Assembly (NCBI RefSeq): GCF_011617705.1
Contig: NZ_CP050154.1
Span: 1,054,001-1,118,000, forward strand
Source of the DNA: Brevibacterium limosum
Lineage (GTDB): Bacteria > Actinomycetota > Actinomycetes > Actinomycetales > Brevibacteriaceae
DNA length: 64,000 nucleotides
Direction of reading: 5' to 3'
This document shows, in pieces, positions 55,532 to 64,000 of the stretch; position 1 is the first letter of the stretch; each line of letters begins with the position of its first letter. Made by a program: the position numbers and the translations under genes. The notes under the pieces were generated by a model. It had not been told where the DNA came from. It saw only the letters and a program-made list of their open reading frames with translations, and made no database searches.

Positions 55532-56178
55532 CCGGGCAGGTCACGTGGCGCAGGAACGCCGGCATCAGGGCCCGACCGCAGCTCTTCGGGAAGGTGGCGC
55601 ATCCGCGCGGATGGCTGCACGAGGTGCCGACGGGAGTGAAGCTGGCGGTGATCGCCGTGATCGGCATCGTTGCGCTCATCTGCCGTGACGCGGTCATCAA
55701 CTGGTCGATGTTCGCCGTCCTCGTCGTCATCGGATTCACCGCCCGGCTGCGGCTGAAGTACGTCCTGCGCACGTGGATCTACGTGGCGGTGCTCGTGGCG
55801 ATCGTCATGGGACTGCAGTACCTCTTCGGCTCCATGGAGTCGGGTCTGGCCGTCGGCGGGACCGTGTTCGCCTGTGTGCAGGCGGCGCTGATCCTGACCC
55901 TGACGACGTCGGTGGCGCAGCTGCTCGACACGTTCACCGTGCTCGTCTCACCGCTGCGATTCTTCGGGGCCAACACCGAGGCGATCGCACTGACCGCGAG
56001 CCTCATGGTCCGGGCGATCTCGCATATCTCCGGACTGCTCGGGGAGGCCGAACGCGCCGCCCGCGCGAGGGGCCTGGACTCGAGCATCAAGGCCCGAGTG
56101 GTGCCGGCGATCCTGCGGTCGGTGAAATACGCACAGGACACGGGACGGGCGCTCGACGCCCGCGGCATCGTGGACTGA
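55528..56178 (+). CDS. bioN: Biotin ECF transporter transmembrane component BioN
   Basis: The T component coupling BioM to BioY. It has 216 residues and about five membrane helices (VKLAVIAVIGIVALICRDAVI, YVLRTWIYVAVLVAIVMGL and others). The two cytoplasmic Ala-Arg-Gly coupling motifs appear as ARARGLDSS and ALDARGIVD, the second near the C-terminus. ATGA overlap with bioM. Confidence 0.93.
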   Translation: MTGQVTWRRNAGIRARPQLFGKVAHPRGWLHEVPTGVKLAVIAVIGIVALICRDAVINWSMFAVLVVIGFTARLRLKYVLRTWIYVAVLVAIVMGLQYLFGSMESGLAVGGTVFACVQAALILTLTTSVAQLLDTFTVLVSPLRFFGANTEAIALTASLMVRAISHISGLLGEAERAARARGLDSSIKARVVPAILRSVKYAQDTGRALDARGIVD

Positions 56179-56373
56179 TCGTGTCCACCGACCGCTCGAG
56201 TTTCCGTCGATCGCTCATCGCATAGCTTGATACAACGACGCTGACTTGAGCGGTCGACGATTCGCCTCCGAGAGTCTGAGCCGGTTGTGAGCCGGGACTC
56301 AGCGGAACACCCGGTGTGAGGAGTAGCCTCGGCGGAAGAGGACTCGAACCCCTCCAGAACCGAAGGAGACATG

Positions 56374-56940
56374 ATGACCGGCACCGAGAACACAGTCCTG
56401 TTGGCCATGGACTTCCAGAACGGCATCGCCGGCGACGACGCCTTCGCCTCGACCGGTGTGCTCGAACGCGCACGTGACGCCGTCGCCGCAGCCCGCAGCC
56501 ACGACATCCCCGTCGTCTGGGTGCGGGTCGCCCTGCGCGAGGGGCATCCGGAACTGGCGGCAACCGCCTCGTTCGCGCAGATCGCCGCTCACGGCGACGT
56601 CGACGAAACGCATGCCTCGACGAGCATCCACGAGACTCTCGACCGCCATCAGGGTGAGCCGATCGTGACCAAACGTCGCATCAGCGCCTTCACCGGCAGC
56701 GACCTCGAGGTCCTGCTGCGCGGCTATGGGGCGTCGTCTCTCGTACTCGCCGGAGTCGCCACGAGTGGAGTCGTGCTCTCGACGGTGCGTCAGGCCGCCG
56801 ATCTCGACTTCGAACTCACCGTGCTCTCCGACGCCTGCGCCGATCGCGACCCCGAGGTCCACCAAGTGCTCACCGAGAAGGTGTTCCCCAAGCAGGCGAA
56901 GGTGGTCACTGTCGCCGACTGGACGACCGGTCTCGGCTGA
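56374..56940 (+). CDS. Isochorismatase-like cysteine-hydrolase family protein lacking the cysteine
   Basis: 188 residues of the isochorismatase fold. LLAMDFQNGIAGDDAF carries the first Asp of the triad, VTKRRISAFTGSDLEVLLRGYGASSLVLAGVATSGVVLSTVRQAADLDF the Lys and the cis-peptide loop. At the usual nucleophile position (VATSG-C-V) this protein has Val, so classic Cys chemistry is not possible; such variants recur in this family. GGAG at 56365-56368 fits the second ATG (56374) better than the first (56371). No operon partner. Function unknown. Confidence 0.85.
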   Translation: MTGTENTVLLAMDFQNGIAGDDAFASTGVLERARDAVAAARSHDIPVVWVRVALREGHPELAATASFAQIAAHGDVDETHASTSIHETLDRHQGEPIVTKRRISAFTGSDLEVLLRGYGASSLVLAGVATSGVVLSTVRQAADLDFELTVLSDACADRDPEVHQVLTEKVFPKQAKVVTVADWTTGLG

Positions 56941-56952
56941 GGCGCCGGCGTT

Positions 56953-58134
56953 TCAGTAGGGGAGAGGGTTCTCCAGCCCGGAGTTGACCATCGAGCTGAA
57001 CCCGCGACCGAGCACCTGCGGGGCGGGATTCTCGATCGCCCGCGAATAGTGGCCGACGAGCTGTGAACACACGCTCTTCCAGCTCCGGGCCTGCACCTGC
57101 TCACGACCGGCGACACCGAATGCCCGACGCTTCGCCTCGTCGCCGAGGAGATCGGCCGCATGCGCTCGCATGGCGCGCAGGTCCTTCGGGGTGTAGAGCC
57201 ACCCGGTGTGGGAGGAGTCGACGAGGTCGAGCGGGCCGCCTCGGGCAGGGGCGATGACCGGCACCTCGGAGGCCATGGCCTCCTGGATCGTCTGACAGAA
57301 GGTCTCGAGTTCACCCGGAGCGACCATGAGGTCGAAGCTCGCCACCGCTTGGGCGAGGGCATCCCCGCCGAGGAACCCGGTGAAATGAGCCTCCGGCAGC
57401 AGCCGCTGCAGACGTGACCGCCAGGGACCGTCACCGACGATGACGACCTTCGCCCCGGGCAGATCGGTGAGCGCGGCGAGGTCCTCGACCTGCTTCTCCG
57501 CCGCCAAGCGGCCGACGAAGCCGATGATCTTCTCACCGTTCGGGGCCACGGTTCGTCGCCACACCTCTGACCGATGGCTGGGATCGAACCGGGAGGAATC
57601 GACCCCACGGGCCCACAGGGCCACCTCGGCGACACCGAGCCCTTTCAGCTGATCGATCGTGTACGACGATGGGGCCAGCGTCAGGGAGGAATGCTGGTGG
57701 AGGTTGCGCACGTGATTCCACAGCATGGCCTCGATGCCGTGCATTCCGTACCGGGCGGCATAAGCGGGAACCTCGGTCTGGTAGATCGCCACGGTCGGCA
57801 GGTTGAGCGTCTGAGCGGCGAGCACCCCGCGCCAGCCGAGGACGAACGGGCTGGCCAGGTGGACGACGTCGGGGGCGAAACGCTGCAACAGCCGGCGGAT
57901 GCGGGTGACACCGCCGGGGGCGACGCGGATGCGCCGATACTTCGGCAAGGCGATCGAGGGGACCCGGACGATGCGGGCGCCAGCGACCTCCTTCGGTCCG
58001 TCCCTGCGCGTGCCCGGAGCGATGACGAGGACCTCGTCGCCGCGGTCGGTCAGATGGTCGAGGACGCGCAGGAGTGAGTGGGTGACCCCATTCATATTGG
58101 GGAGGAAGGATTCTGCAATGATCGCTACTCTCAC
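56953..58134 (-). CDS. GT4-family glycosyltransferase (actinobacterial mannosyltransferase-like)
   Basis: A cytoplasmic or membrane-associated retaining glycosyltransferase of 393 residues with a GT-B fold. RVAIIAESFLPNMNGVTHSLLRVLDHLTDRGDEVLVIAPG is the N-terminal acceptor domain, IGFVGRLAAEKQVEDL opens the donor domain, and the catalytic E-x7-E lies in APGELETFCQTIQEAMASEVPVIAPARGGP. It resembles the MgtA/PimB-like enzymes that mannosylate glycolipids in actinobacteria, but donor and acceptor are inferred. It is convergent with the isochorismatase-like gene. Confidence 0.9.
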   Translation of the reverse strand: MRVAIIAESFLPNMNGVTHSLLRVLDHLTDRGDEVLVIAPGTRRDGPKEVAGARIVRVPSIALPKYRRIRVAPGGVTRIRRLLQRFAPDVVHLASPFVLGWRGVLAAQTLNLPTVAIYQTEVPAYAARYGMHGIEAMLWNHVRNLHQHSSLTLAPSSYTIDQLKGLGVAEVALWARGVDSSRFDPSHRSEVWRRTVAPNGEKIIGFVGRLAAEKQVEDLAALTDLPGAKVVIVGDGPWRSRLQRLLPEAHFTGFLGGDALAQAVASFDLMVAPGELETFCQTIQEAMASEVPVIAPARGGPLDLVDSSHTGWLYTPKDLRAMRAHAADLLGDEAKRRAFGVAGREQVQARSWKSVCSQLVGHYSRAIENPAPQVLGRGFSSMVNSGLENPLPY

Positions 58135-58320
58135 GGCTTCCAGCTAAGGCCCGCCGAGTGACGAACATGTGATCCGAAGGCGACAGGTCGGCGACATCTG
58201 GCCGAAATCGGTCCGGCGCTCCCCGCCTCGGTGTCCGGATGGTGACCTGTTCGCGGCGAGTCTGAACCCCGCGTAAACTGAGGTGTCGGAAATGCTCGCT
58301 CAGCACATGGAACGAGGGGA

Positions 58321-58947
58321 ATGACCGTGGTCTGGTTCATCGTCGGCGGTTGTGTACTCGCCGCCCTCATCGTCCTCTTCCTCATCCTCACGGTCCTGCG
58401 CTTCAACCAGCTGTCCATGGCCCGATCGGTGTGCGACGAAGCCAAACGCCAGCTCATCGGCGAAATCCGCGCCCGCCACGCCCTCGTGCCCGCCTATCTC
58501 GGCACCCTCCAGCAGATCGCCGGGCAAGACCTGTCCACGCTCGAACTCGCGCTCGCCTCCGCCGAACGCGCCCCCTTCGACCACCGCGGAGCCGCCGCCG
58601 AAAACGCCCTGACGGCAGCCGTCAACGACGCCGCCCTCATCCCCGCGGCTCTCACGGAGAGGTCCCTGACCTCGGACTACGCCCGTTCCCAGCGGGCAGC
58701 GGTCAACGAAGAGATCGACACGACGATCCAGCTTCTGCACGGTCAGCTGCAGGTGCTGACCGAACGGATCCTCGCCGGCGCCCGCTTCTACAACACGAAC
58801 GTCGAACGCTATCACCGGCAGCGGATGCGCCCGGTCTCCCGACTCTTCAGCAACGTCTTCAAGGCCCGCGCCCCATTCACCGAGGCGATCGATGACGATG
58901 GCAGCCCCGGCACGGCGAGCCCCCCCTCGGCGAGGATGACGCCATGA
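58321..58947 (+). CDS. LemA-family-like membrane-anchored helical protein
   Basis: 208 residues. An N-terminal membrane helix (VVWFIVGGCVLAALIVLFLILTVL) is followed by the LemA-type helical bundle: FNQLSMARSVCDEAKRQLIGEIRARHALVPAYLGTL and later ARFYNTNVERYHRQRMRPVSRLF. The last 25 residues are low-complexity and end in a CCTCGGCGAG copy. The start ATG overlaps GGGGA. The stop overlaps truA (ATGA). LemA function is not established. Confidence 0.8.
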   Translation: MTVVWFIVGGCVLAALIVLFLILTVLRFNQLSMARSVCDEAKRQLIGEIRARHALVPAYLGTLQQIAGQDLSTLELALASAERAPFDHRGAAAENALTAAVNDAALIPAALTERSLTSDYARSQRAAVNEEIDTTIQLLHGQLQVLTERILAGARFYNTNVERYHRQRMRPVSRLFSNVFKARAPFTEAIDDDGSPGTASPPSARMTP

Positions 58948-59798
58948 CCCGCTTCCGCCTCGATCTGGGCTACCGCGGCACGGATTTCCACGGCTGGGCC
59001 AAGCAGCCGGGTCTGCGCACGGTCCAAGGCGCCGTCGAATCCGGGCTCGAACGGATCACCGGCACCGAGGCGGCCACCGTCGTCGCCGGACGCACCGACG
59101 CCGGAGTCCACGCCCGACGCCAGGTCGTCCACATCGATCTCGGTGATGCGGCGATCGAGAAGCTCATCGGCCAGTCGAATCGATCCGCCGAGGCGGCCCT
59201 GCTGTCCCGTCTGCGCGGAGTCCTCGCCGCCGACGGGTTCCACGACATCGTCATCCACGCCGTGACCGAGGTGCCCGAGGACTTCGACGCCCGGTTCTCC
59301 GCGTTATGGCGGTCGTATCAGTACCGGCTGGCCGATCACCGATCCTTCATCGATCCGCTGCTGACCCCAGTGACCCCACGCCACAAGGGCGAGCTCGATG
59401 CCGAAGCGATGGCCGAGGCCGCGAGCGAAGTCCAGGGCCTCCACGACTTCCTGCCGTTCTGCAAACCCCGCGCGGGAGCGACGACGATCCGCACACTTCA
59501 CGAACTGCGAGTCGAACGCGATCAGGACGCGGTCATCACCATCGATCTGAGAGCCGATGCCTTCTGCCATCACATGGTCAGAGCACTCGTCGGCGGACTG
59601 ATCAAGGTCGGATCCGGCAATTGGGCGGTGACGCGTCCGGCCGAACTCATCGCCGAGGCCGACGCCGGGCTGACCTCGGACGTGCCCATGTTCGTCACTC
59701 CCGCCGAAGGCCTGGTTCTCACCGAAGTCGGCTACCCGGCACCCGAGGACTATGCCGCCCGTGCTGCGCAGACCATGGCCCGCCGCGACCAGGAGTAG
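58944..59798 (+). CDS. truA: tRNA pseudouridine(38-40) synthase
   Basis: Isomerises uridines in the anticodon stem-loop. It has 284 residues. RFRLDLGYRGTDFHGWAKQPGLRTVQGAVE is the N-terminus, with catalytic D52 in AGRTDAGVHARRQV and RSYQYRLADH and FCHHMVRALVGGLIKVGSG further on. In most actinobacteria truA follows the ribosomal rplQ gene; here it is coupled to the LemA-like gene, so it has been relocated. Confidence 0.96.
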   Translation: MTRFRLDLGYRGTDFHGWAKQPGLRTVQGAVESGLERITGTEAATVVAGRTDAGVHARRQVVHIDLGDAAIEKLIGQSNRSAEAALLSRLRGVLAADGFHDIVIHAVTEVPEDFDARFSALWRSYQYRLADHRSFIDPLLTPVTPRHKGELDAEAMAEAASEVQGLHDFLPFCKPRAGATTIRTLHELRVERDQDAVITIDLRADAFCHHMVRALVGGLIKVGSGNWAVTRPAELIAEADAGLTSDVPMFVTPAEGLVLTEVGYPAPEDYAARAAQTMARRDQE

Positions 59799-59861
59799 GT
59801 CCGCTCGCGGCCGGGAAAACGCTGTCTGCCTAGCCGCTCTTGACGACCGATGTCGTGATCA

Positions 59862-59892
59862 TGTGAGAATTCCTCTTTCCAGGTGTGAGAAT
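59862..59892 (+). promoter_or_regulatory. Direct repeat in promoter region of the 5'-nucleotidase gene
   Basis: TGTGAGAAT occurs at 59862-59870 and 59884-59892, 22 bases apart (two helical turns), with TTGACG at 59840-59845 and TAGATT at 59899-59904 nearby. A phosphate-dependent control would fit the product, but this is inference. Confidence 0.4.
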
Positions 59893-60011
59893 CCTGTGTA
59901 GATTTACATCCAGGTAACCTTACGTTCGCATTGGCACTGCAGGATGGGCACGTCTCCCTCTCCGCCGCACGGTTGATGTGTGCACCACGAAATCCTGAAG
60001 GAACTGAATAT

Positions 60012-62618
60012 ATGTCCAAGCTTGTCTCCAAGGTCGTGGCTACCGGGGCGGCGGTGTCGATGCTGACGCTGCCCGGCCTCGCTCCGGCCATCGCCGCACC
60101 CGGGCTCGGCGAGGGGCAACCCTCGACAACGACGACCTCTCCTGCCGACGATTCCCAGCCGAACGCGGACGACGCGGCGAACGACGCTTCGACGTCTTCG
60201 GACGACGCACAGACCGATGGCGCTGCCACGCCGACCGACGAATCCGCCTCGGCGCAGGCAGCCGAGGCCGGTACCCAGGTGCAGCTGCTCAACATCACCG
60301 ACTTCCACGGACGCATCTCCGACGCAGGGGCCACGGTGGCTTCCGTCGTCGAAGAACAGCGCGATGCCTTCGCGGACAAAGGCGGAACGGCGATGCTGTC
60401 CGCCGGTGACAACATCGGCGCCTCTCCGTACAATTCGTCCTCGGCAAAGGACACGCCCACGCTCGACGTGCTCAACGCGATCGGCGTCGAGGCCTCGGCG
60501 GTGGGCAACCACGAATTCGACCGCGGGGTCGAGGACCTCACCTCGCGCGTGAACACCGAGGCGGACTTCCCGCACCTCGGCGCCAACGTCTACGACAAGG
60601 GCAGCAAGAACGTCGTCGACGGCCTCGATGAGTACACGATGGTCGATGTCGACGGCGTCAAGGTCGCCGTCATCGGCGTCGTCACGAAGGAGACCGCCAC
60701 ACTGGTCTCCCCGGACGGCATCTCCACGATCGATTTCGGTGACCCGACGGACGCCGTCAATCGTGTCGCCGACGAGATCGACGAGTTGCCGGCCGACGAC
60801 CAGCCGGACATGACGGTCGTCGAGGCCCACCTCGGCGCCTCATCGACGAAGAGCCTCGAGGATGCGAAAGCCTCGAACGCGGAGTTCGACAAGCTCGTCA
60901 CCGAGGCCGATGCCTCGATCGACGTGCTCTTCACCGGCCACACCCACCTGCCCTACAGCTTCGAGGCCCCGGTCCCCGGCGATGCGGACCGGACCCGCCC
61001 GGTCCTCGAAGCCGGCAGCTACGGTTCGCATGTCGGTCAGGTCCAGCTCACCGCCGACGGCGACGGCGAATGGTCGACCGATGCCGCCGAGCTGCTGAGC
61101 ACCGAGGACAAGAGCTATGACTCGCCCGTCGTCGACGAGGTCGAGAAGATCGTCGCCGAGGCGGACGAAGCGGCCAAGGTGCCCGGTTCGGTCGTGCACG
61201 GAAAGATCTCCGAGGACATCAAACGCGCTTTCACCGACGGCAACGAAGACCGCGGCGGCGAGTCGACCTTGGGCAACCTCGTCGCCGATGCACTCAAGGA
61301 TGGCGTGAAGGGGTCGCAGCTGGAAGAGGCCGACTTCGGAATCACGAATCCCGGCGGTCTGCGCACCGACCTGCTCTGCGATCACATCTACAACACCGAG
61401 GAGAAGTGCGAGGTCACGGCCGCGGAACTCAACGAGGTCCTGCCCTTCGCCAACGATCACGGAGTGGTGACGATGAAGGGTGCCGACGTCATCGGGCTCT
61501 TCGAAGAGCAGTGGCAGCCCGAGGGCGCGCGCAACCAGTTCCTTCACCTGGGCATCTCAGACGAGCTCGACGTCGTCTACGATTCGTCGGCCGAGCGCGG
61601 CGAGCACGTGAAGTCGGTCAAGGTCAACGGCGAAGCCATCGACCCGGACAAGGACTACCGGGTCGCGACCCTGAGCTTCCTCGCCGCCGGCGGTGACAAC
61701 TTCTCCTCCTTCGCCAAGGGCACATTCGAGCAGTCGGGACTGACCGATTTCGACGCGTGGGTGAACTACTTCGAAGAGAACACCCCGGTCTCACCGGATC
61801 AGAACGAGCGCCAGGCCGATGCTGTCAAGGACGTCATCAACAGCGGTGATCTGAGCGCCGAGCTGACCGGCCCGAACACCATCAAGCCGGGTGAAAGCGC
61901 TGAGTTCGCGCTCAAGACGAATGCGAAGTCCGAGGTGGCGGGCCCCGTCGACATCACCGTCGACCTGCCGGACGGCTTCACCGTCGAGGCGACCGCGCGG
62001 TCCGAGGCTCAGTCGGCTTCCGCCGGTGCCACCACGGACAAGGCCCCTGAGGTCAGCGCCGAGACGGCTGCCAAGACGATCACACTCGACTCGATCCCAG
62101 CCGGGGAGTCCGAGACCCCTGTGACCGTGACCGCGCCGGACGACGCTTCGGGTGAGGTGACCGTCAAGGTCAGCGTGCAGGCCAACGCCGACGGTCCGTG
62201 GTGGGATGACAATCCGCTGCCTCTGGCGCATGAGTTCGAGGCCACCGCTGCAGTCGGTGACGACGCGAATGCTGCGGCCGGCGAGGACGGGTCGGCCGAC
62301 GGCGGCAACGCCGACGGTGGTGCCGCCGACGGTGGTGCCGCAGACGGCGGGTCGGCTGATGGTGGAGACAATGCGGCAGGCAGTGCCGATGGCGGCGACA
62401 GCGCTGCCGGCGGCAACGCCGATGGTGCGAACGCTACGGCCGACGGCGGTTCGGCCGACGGATCCGGAAGCGATGCAAGCGGTTCGAAGGACGGCGGCGA
62501 CCTGCCGCGCACCGGCTTCGAGACCTTCAACATCGTCGCTGCGGCCCTGGCGCTCATCGTGGCCGGAGGCACCGCGGTCACGGTGGTCCGTCGCCGCAAG
62601 CTCAGCGCCCAGAGCTGA
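60012..62618 (+). CDS. Cell-wall-anchored 5'-nucleotidase/UshA-type metallophosphoesterase (LPxTG)
   Basis: A secreted enzyme of 868 residues that hydrolyses extracellular nucleotides. The signal peptide covers about residues 1-31 (cleavage near AIAAPG). Metallophosphatase motifs are NITDFHGRIS, GDNIGASP, GNHEFDRG, VEAHLGA and FTGHTHLPY. The C-terminal nucleotidase domain has ITNPGGLRTDLL and FLAAGGDNFSSFAKG. A stalk domain (about 620-750) and an Ala/Asp/Gly repeat region (about 765-828) follow, then the sortase signal LPRTG at 831-835, a membrane helix and a basic tail. ATG 60012 follows AAGGAA; the longer frame upstream has no signal-like start. Confidence 0.94.
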   Translation: MSKLVSKVVATGAAVSMLTLPGLAPAIAAPGLGEGQPSTTTTSPADDSQPNADDAANDASTSSDDAQTDGAATPTDESASAQAAEAGTQVQLLNITDFHGRISDAGATVASVVEEQRDAFADKGGTAMLSAGDNIGASPYNSSSAKDTPTLDVLNAIGVEASAVGNHEFDRGVEDLTSRVNTEADFPHLGANVYDKGSKNVVDGLDEYTMVDVDGVKVAVIGVVTKETATLVSPDGISTIDFGDPTDAVNRVADEIDELPADDQPDMTVVEAHLGASSTKSLEDAKASNAEFDKLVTEADASIDVLFTGHTHLPYSFEAPVPGDADRTRPVLEAGSYGSHVGQVQLTADGDGEWSTDAAELLSTEDKSYDSPVVDEVEKIVAEADEAAKVPGSVVHGKISEDIKRAFTDGNEDRGGESTLGNLVADALKDGVKGSQLEEADFGITNPGGLRTDLLCDHIYNTEEKCEVTAAELNEVLPFANDHGVVTMKGADVIGLFEEQWQPEGARNQFLHLGISDELDVVYDSSAERGEHVKSVKVNGEAIDPDKDYRVATLSFLAAGGDNFSSFAKGTFEQSGLTDFDAWVNYFEENTPVSPDQNERQADAVKDVINSGDLSAELTGPNTIKPGESAEFALKTNAKSEVAGPVDITVDLPDGFTVEATARSEAQSASAGATTDKAPEVSAETAAKTITLDSIPAGESETPVTVTAPDDASGEVTVKVSVQANADGPWWDDNPLPLAHEFEATAAVGDDANAAAGEDGSADGGNADGGAADGGAADGGSADGGDNAAGSADGGDSAAGGNADGANATADGGSADGSGSDASGSKDGGDLPRTGFETFNIVAAALALIVAGGTAVTVVRRRKLSAQS

Positions 62619-62993
62619 GTCAGCGGCGGCAGTTCATGCGGCGAAGCTGCTGCCAGCTGAGCGAAGCTGATGTCCCGACGGGCCGGTCCGGAACAGGCTG
62701 AGCCGGGCTTGATGCCAGACAGGCGGGGCCGGAGCGTCTATCTCCGGCCCCGCCGTTGTTCGCAGGCGCATTTCTCGCGGAACCATCCCGCACCGTCAGT
62801 GCCGAGTCCACCACCTACGTTCGGGAGATTGTGGTTCGCTCGGGAGATTTGTGCGTGGCATCCCGCACCGTCAGTGCCGTATCGAACAGGTGGTCGCAAG
62901 GTGCACCGGTGCAAAGAGGGGTTATGCCGCTGCGGAGGGGTGTTGCGAGGTAAGCCGGGTGCTGCGGCTGACGGTGAGGGATGCCCGGGGGAG
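62619..62993. other. Gene-free stretch
   Basis: Contains the terminator at 62722-62754 and a 19-base direct repeat, TCCCGCACCGTCAGTGCCG, near 62788 and 62862. A shorter repeat CGGGAGATTTGTG/CGGGAGATTGTG lies between them. No coding frame was supported. Confidence 0.6.
62722..62754. terminator. Hairpin after 5'-nucleotidase gene
   Basis: A perfect 13-bp GC-rich stem (62722-62734 with 62742-62754), seven-base loop, followed by GTTGTT instead of a strong T-tract. Confidence 0.8.
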
Positions 62994-64000
62994 TCAGCGG
63001 CGGGGCGGTGCCTCAGCCCCGCCCTCGGCCCCGCCCTCGGCCCCGGCCTCAGCCCCGGCCCCGACCTCGGCCCTGGCCTCGGCCTCCGGCTCGTCCGCGG
63101 CAGTCGGGGTCGGCGGGAGACCGGCGCGGAAGGTCTCGAGGTGAGTGAGCACCGGGACGAGGAAGAGGATGCCGACGGCCGGCACCACGATGCCCGAGTC
63201 GTTGATGAGGGTGCCGACTCCCAGCAGGATCGCCAGGCTGATCAGCGTCGCGCGCAGCAGCGGAATCCTCCGGTAGGTGTCCTGGAGCCCGCGCAGTCTG
63301 AATCGCGCAGGATCGAGCGCCACCCAGAACACGCCGATGATGATGAGCGGCAGCACCAGAGTCATCCACGACTGAGTGAGGATATCGATGTTCATCCCGA
63401 TCTTGCGAGCCAGAACGCTGAGCGCCTGACCGCCGATGATCGAGTCGAAGAAGCGGCCGAAGTGCGTGCGCTGGTCGGCCGGACGCAGCCAGTCGAGGAA
63501 CAGCACAGTGAGCATGACGACTCCGGCGATGCCCACAGTCAGCCCCAGGCGCTTGAGCGAGAAGCGGATGCTCGCCGCGGCCAGCACGAGGTAGGCGACT
63601 CCGATGATGAGCGTCGGCACGGAGCCGAACTTCGTGCCCAGACCGGGTGCGGCGAGGATGACGCAGGAGACGAGCACGGGCAGAGTGACGATGAGGACGC
63701 GATGCAGCGGCTTGGTCACCAGGGATGCGAACCCGGCGACCGCCAACAGCAGCGCACAGCAGTACAGCGCCAACGCCGAGTTCCCGATCCCGTAGAACCG
63801 GGACGCGATGAGCAGCGGCTCACCCAGCAGAGTCGACATCTGCAGCTGGGAACCGGTGACGACGTCGTAGGCGAGCACAGCGACGGTCACGGTGGAGACG
63901 AAGAGCACCGGCCCGAACTTGTGCCGCCGCCAGGGGCCGACCAGCGCCGCCACTCCGAGCAGCAGCGCCCACCCGGCCAAGGCTCCGAGCATCGCGATGT
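62994..64000 (-). CDS. Integral membrane protein of unknown function (5' end beyond window)
   Basis: The visible 335 residues hold about nine hydrophobic helices, such as LGALAGWALLLGVAALVGPW, FGPVLFVSTVTVAVLAYDVVTGS, LALYCCALLLAVAGFASLV and ILFLVPVLTHLETFRAG. A conserved-looking ASRFYGIGNSALAL loop resembles the RFYGIGNE motif of actinobacterial and firmicute membrane proteins, some of them C-terminal parts of phosphatase-like proteins. The C-terminal tail is an Ala/Glu/Gly repeat (repeated GCC/CTC DNA units at 63000-63090). The frame is open to the window edge, so the N-terminus is missing. Confidence 0.75.
   Translation of the reverse strand, partial: IAMLGALAGWALLLGVAALVGPWRRHKFGPVLFVSTVTVAVLAYDVVTGSQLQMSTLLGEPLLIASRFYGIGNSALALYCCALLLAVAGFASLVTKPLHRVLIVTLPVLVSCVILAAPGLGTKFGSVPTLIIGVAYLVLAAASIRFSLKRLGLTVGIAGVVMLTVLFLDWLRPADQRTHFGRFFDSIIGGQALSVLARKIGMNIDILTQSWMTLVLPLIIIGVFWVALDPARFRLRGLQDTYRRIPLLRATLISLAILLGVGTLINDSGIVVPAVGILFLVPVLTHLETFRAGLPPTPTAADEPEAEARAEVGAGAEAGAEGGAEGGAEAPPRR

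Noticed and set aside
59931-60011. Longer N-terminus for the 5'-nucleotidase
   Set aside because: The extra 27 residues precede a proper signal peptide and lack a ribosome site; ATG 60012 has both.
63000-63090. Intergenic GC repeat array
   Set aside because: It is the coding end of the last membrane protein, specifying an Ala/Glu/Gly tail.

Overview
The window is ordinary high-GC actinobacterial chromosome. Gene content, codon bias, many promoters of the TAnnnT-then-start (leaderless) kind, and markers such as a resuscitation-promoting factor, GuaB3, a DtxR-type iron box and an LPxTG cell-wall protein all fit a Brevibacterium-like actinobacterium. The genus is inferred from the overall repertoire, not proven.

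Layout. 0-6.2 kb: the 3' part of metG, a TatD nuclease, rpfB, then groES-groEL behind two CIRCE operators. 6.3-14.3 kb: a pyruvyltransferase-like protein, an SRPBCC protein, a two-gene ABC exporter, and an XRE regulator divergent from a small operon of two cysteine-nucleophile alpha/beta hydrolases and a DUF2255 protein, with a pair of 15-bp operators between. 14.4-18.4 kb: acyl-CoA synthetase, TetR regulator and AidB-type acyl-CoA dehydrogenase. 18.4-23 kb: a repeat-rich stretch with an unknown protein, an RluA-type pseudouridine synthase, a GntR regulator and guaB. 23.4-29.2 kb: an iron-box-controlled siderophore operon of desferrioxamine type (decarboxylase, N-hydroxylase, and an acyltransferase fused to the NIS synthetase). 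29.3-33.8 kb: a LacI regulator and a xylose-type sugar ABC importer. 33.8-35.7 kb: an accessory patch with a truncated HxlR regulator, an SRPBCC gene and a DUF3800 gene preceded by a strongly structured element.

35.8-39.3 kb: TPP riboswitch and thiM-thiE-thiD-tenA. 39.4-40.3 kb: two small membrane proteins. 40.4-45.4 kb: nadA-nadB-nadC-cysteine desulfurase on the minus strand. 45.7-47.6 kb: panB-panC. 47.7-49.6 kb: divergent LysE-type exporter and LysR regulator, ending in a perfect 58-bp palindrome. 49.6-54 kb: guaB3, SURF1-like gene, DUF3817, guaA. 54-56.2 kb: bioY-bioM-bioN behind a BioQ-like palindrome. 56.3-64 kb: isochorismatase-like protein, GT4 glycosyltransferase, LemA-like protein, truA, an LPxTG-anchored 5'-nucleotidase, and a membrane protein running off the end.

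The window is therefore dominated by cofactor and purine supply (thiamine, NAD, pantothenate, biotin uptake, GMP) plus iron and sugar acquisition. No CRISPR array, prophage or intact insertion sequence was seen. The most unexplained signals are a decamer (CCTCGGCGAG) repeated at least 20 times in all reading frames and in terminators, the 58-bp perfect palindrome, the candidate structured RNA at the DUF3800 gene, the fused DesC-DesD enzyme, and the twin operators upstream of the hydrolase and nad operons.
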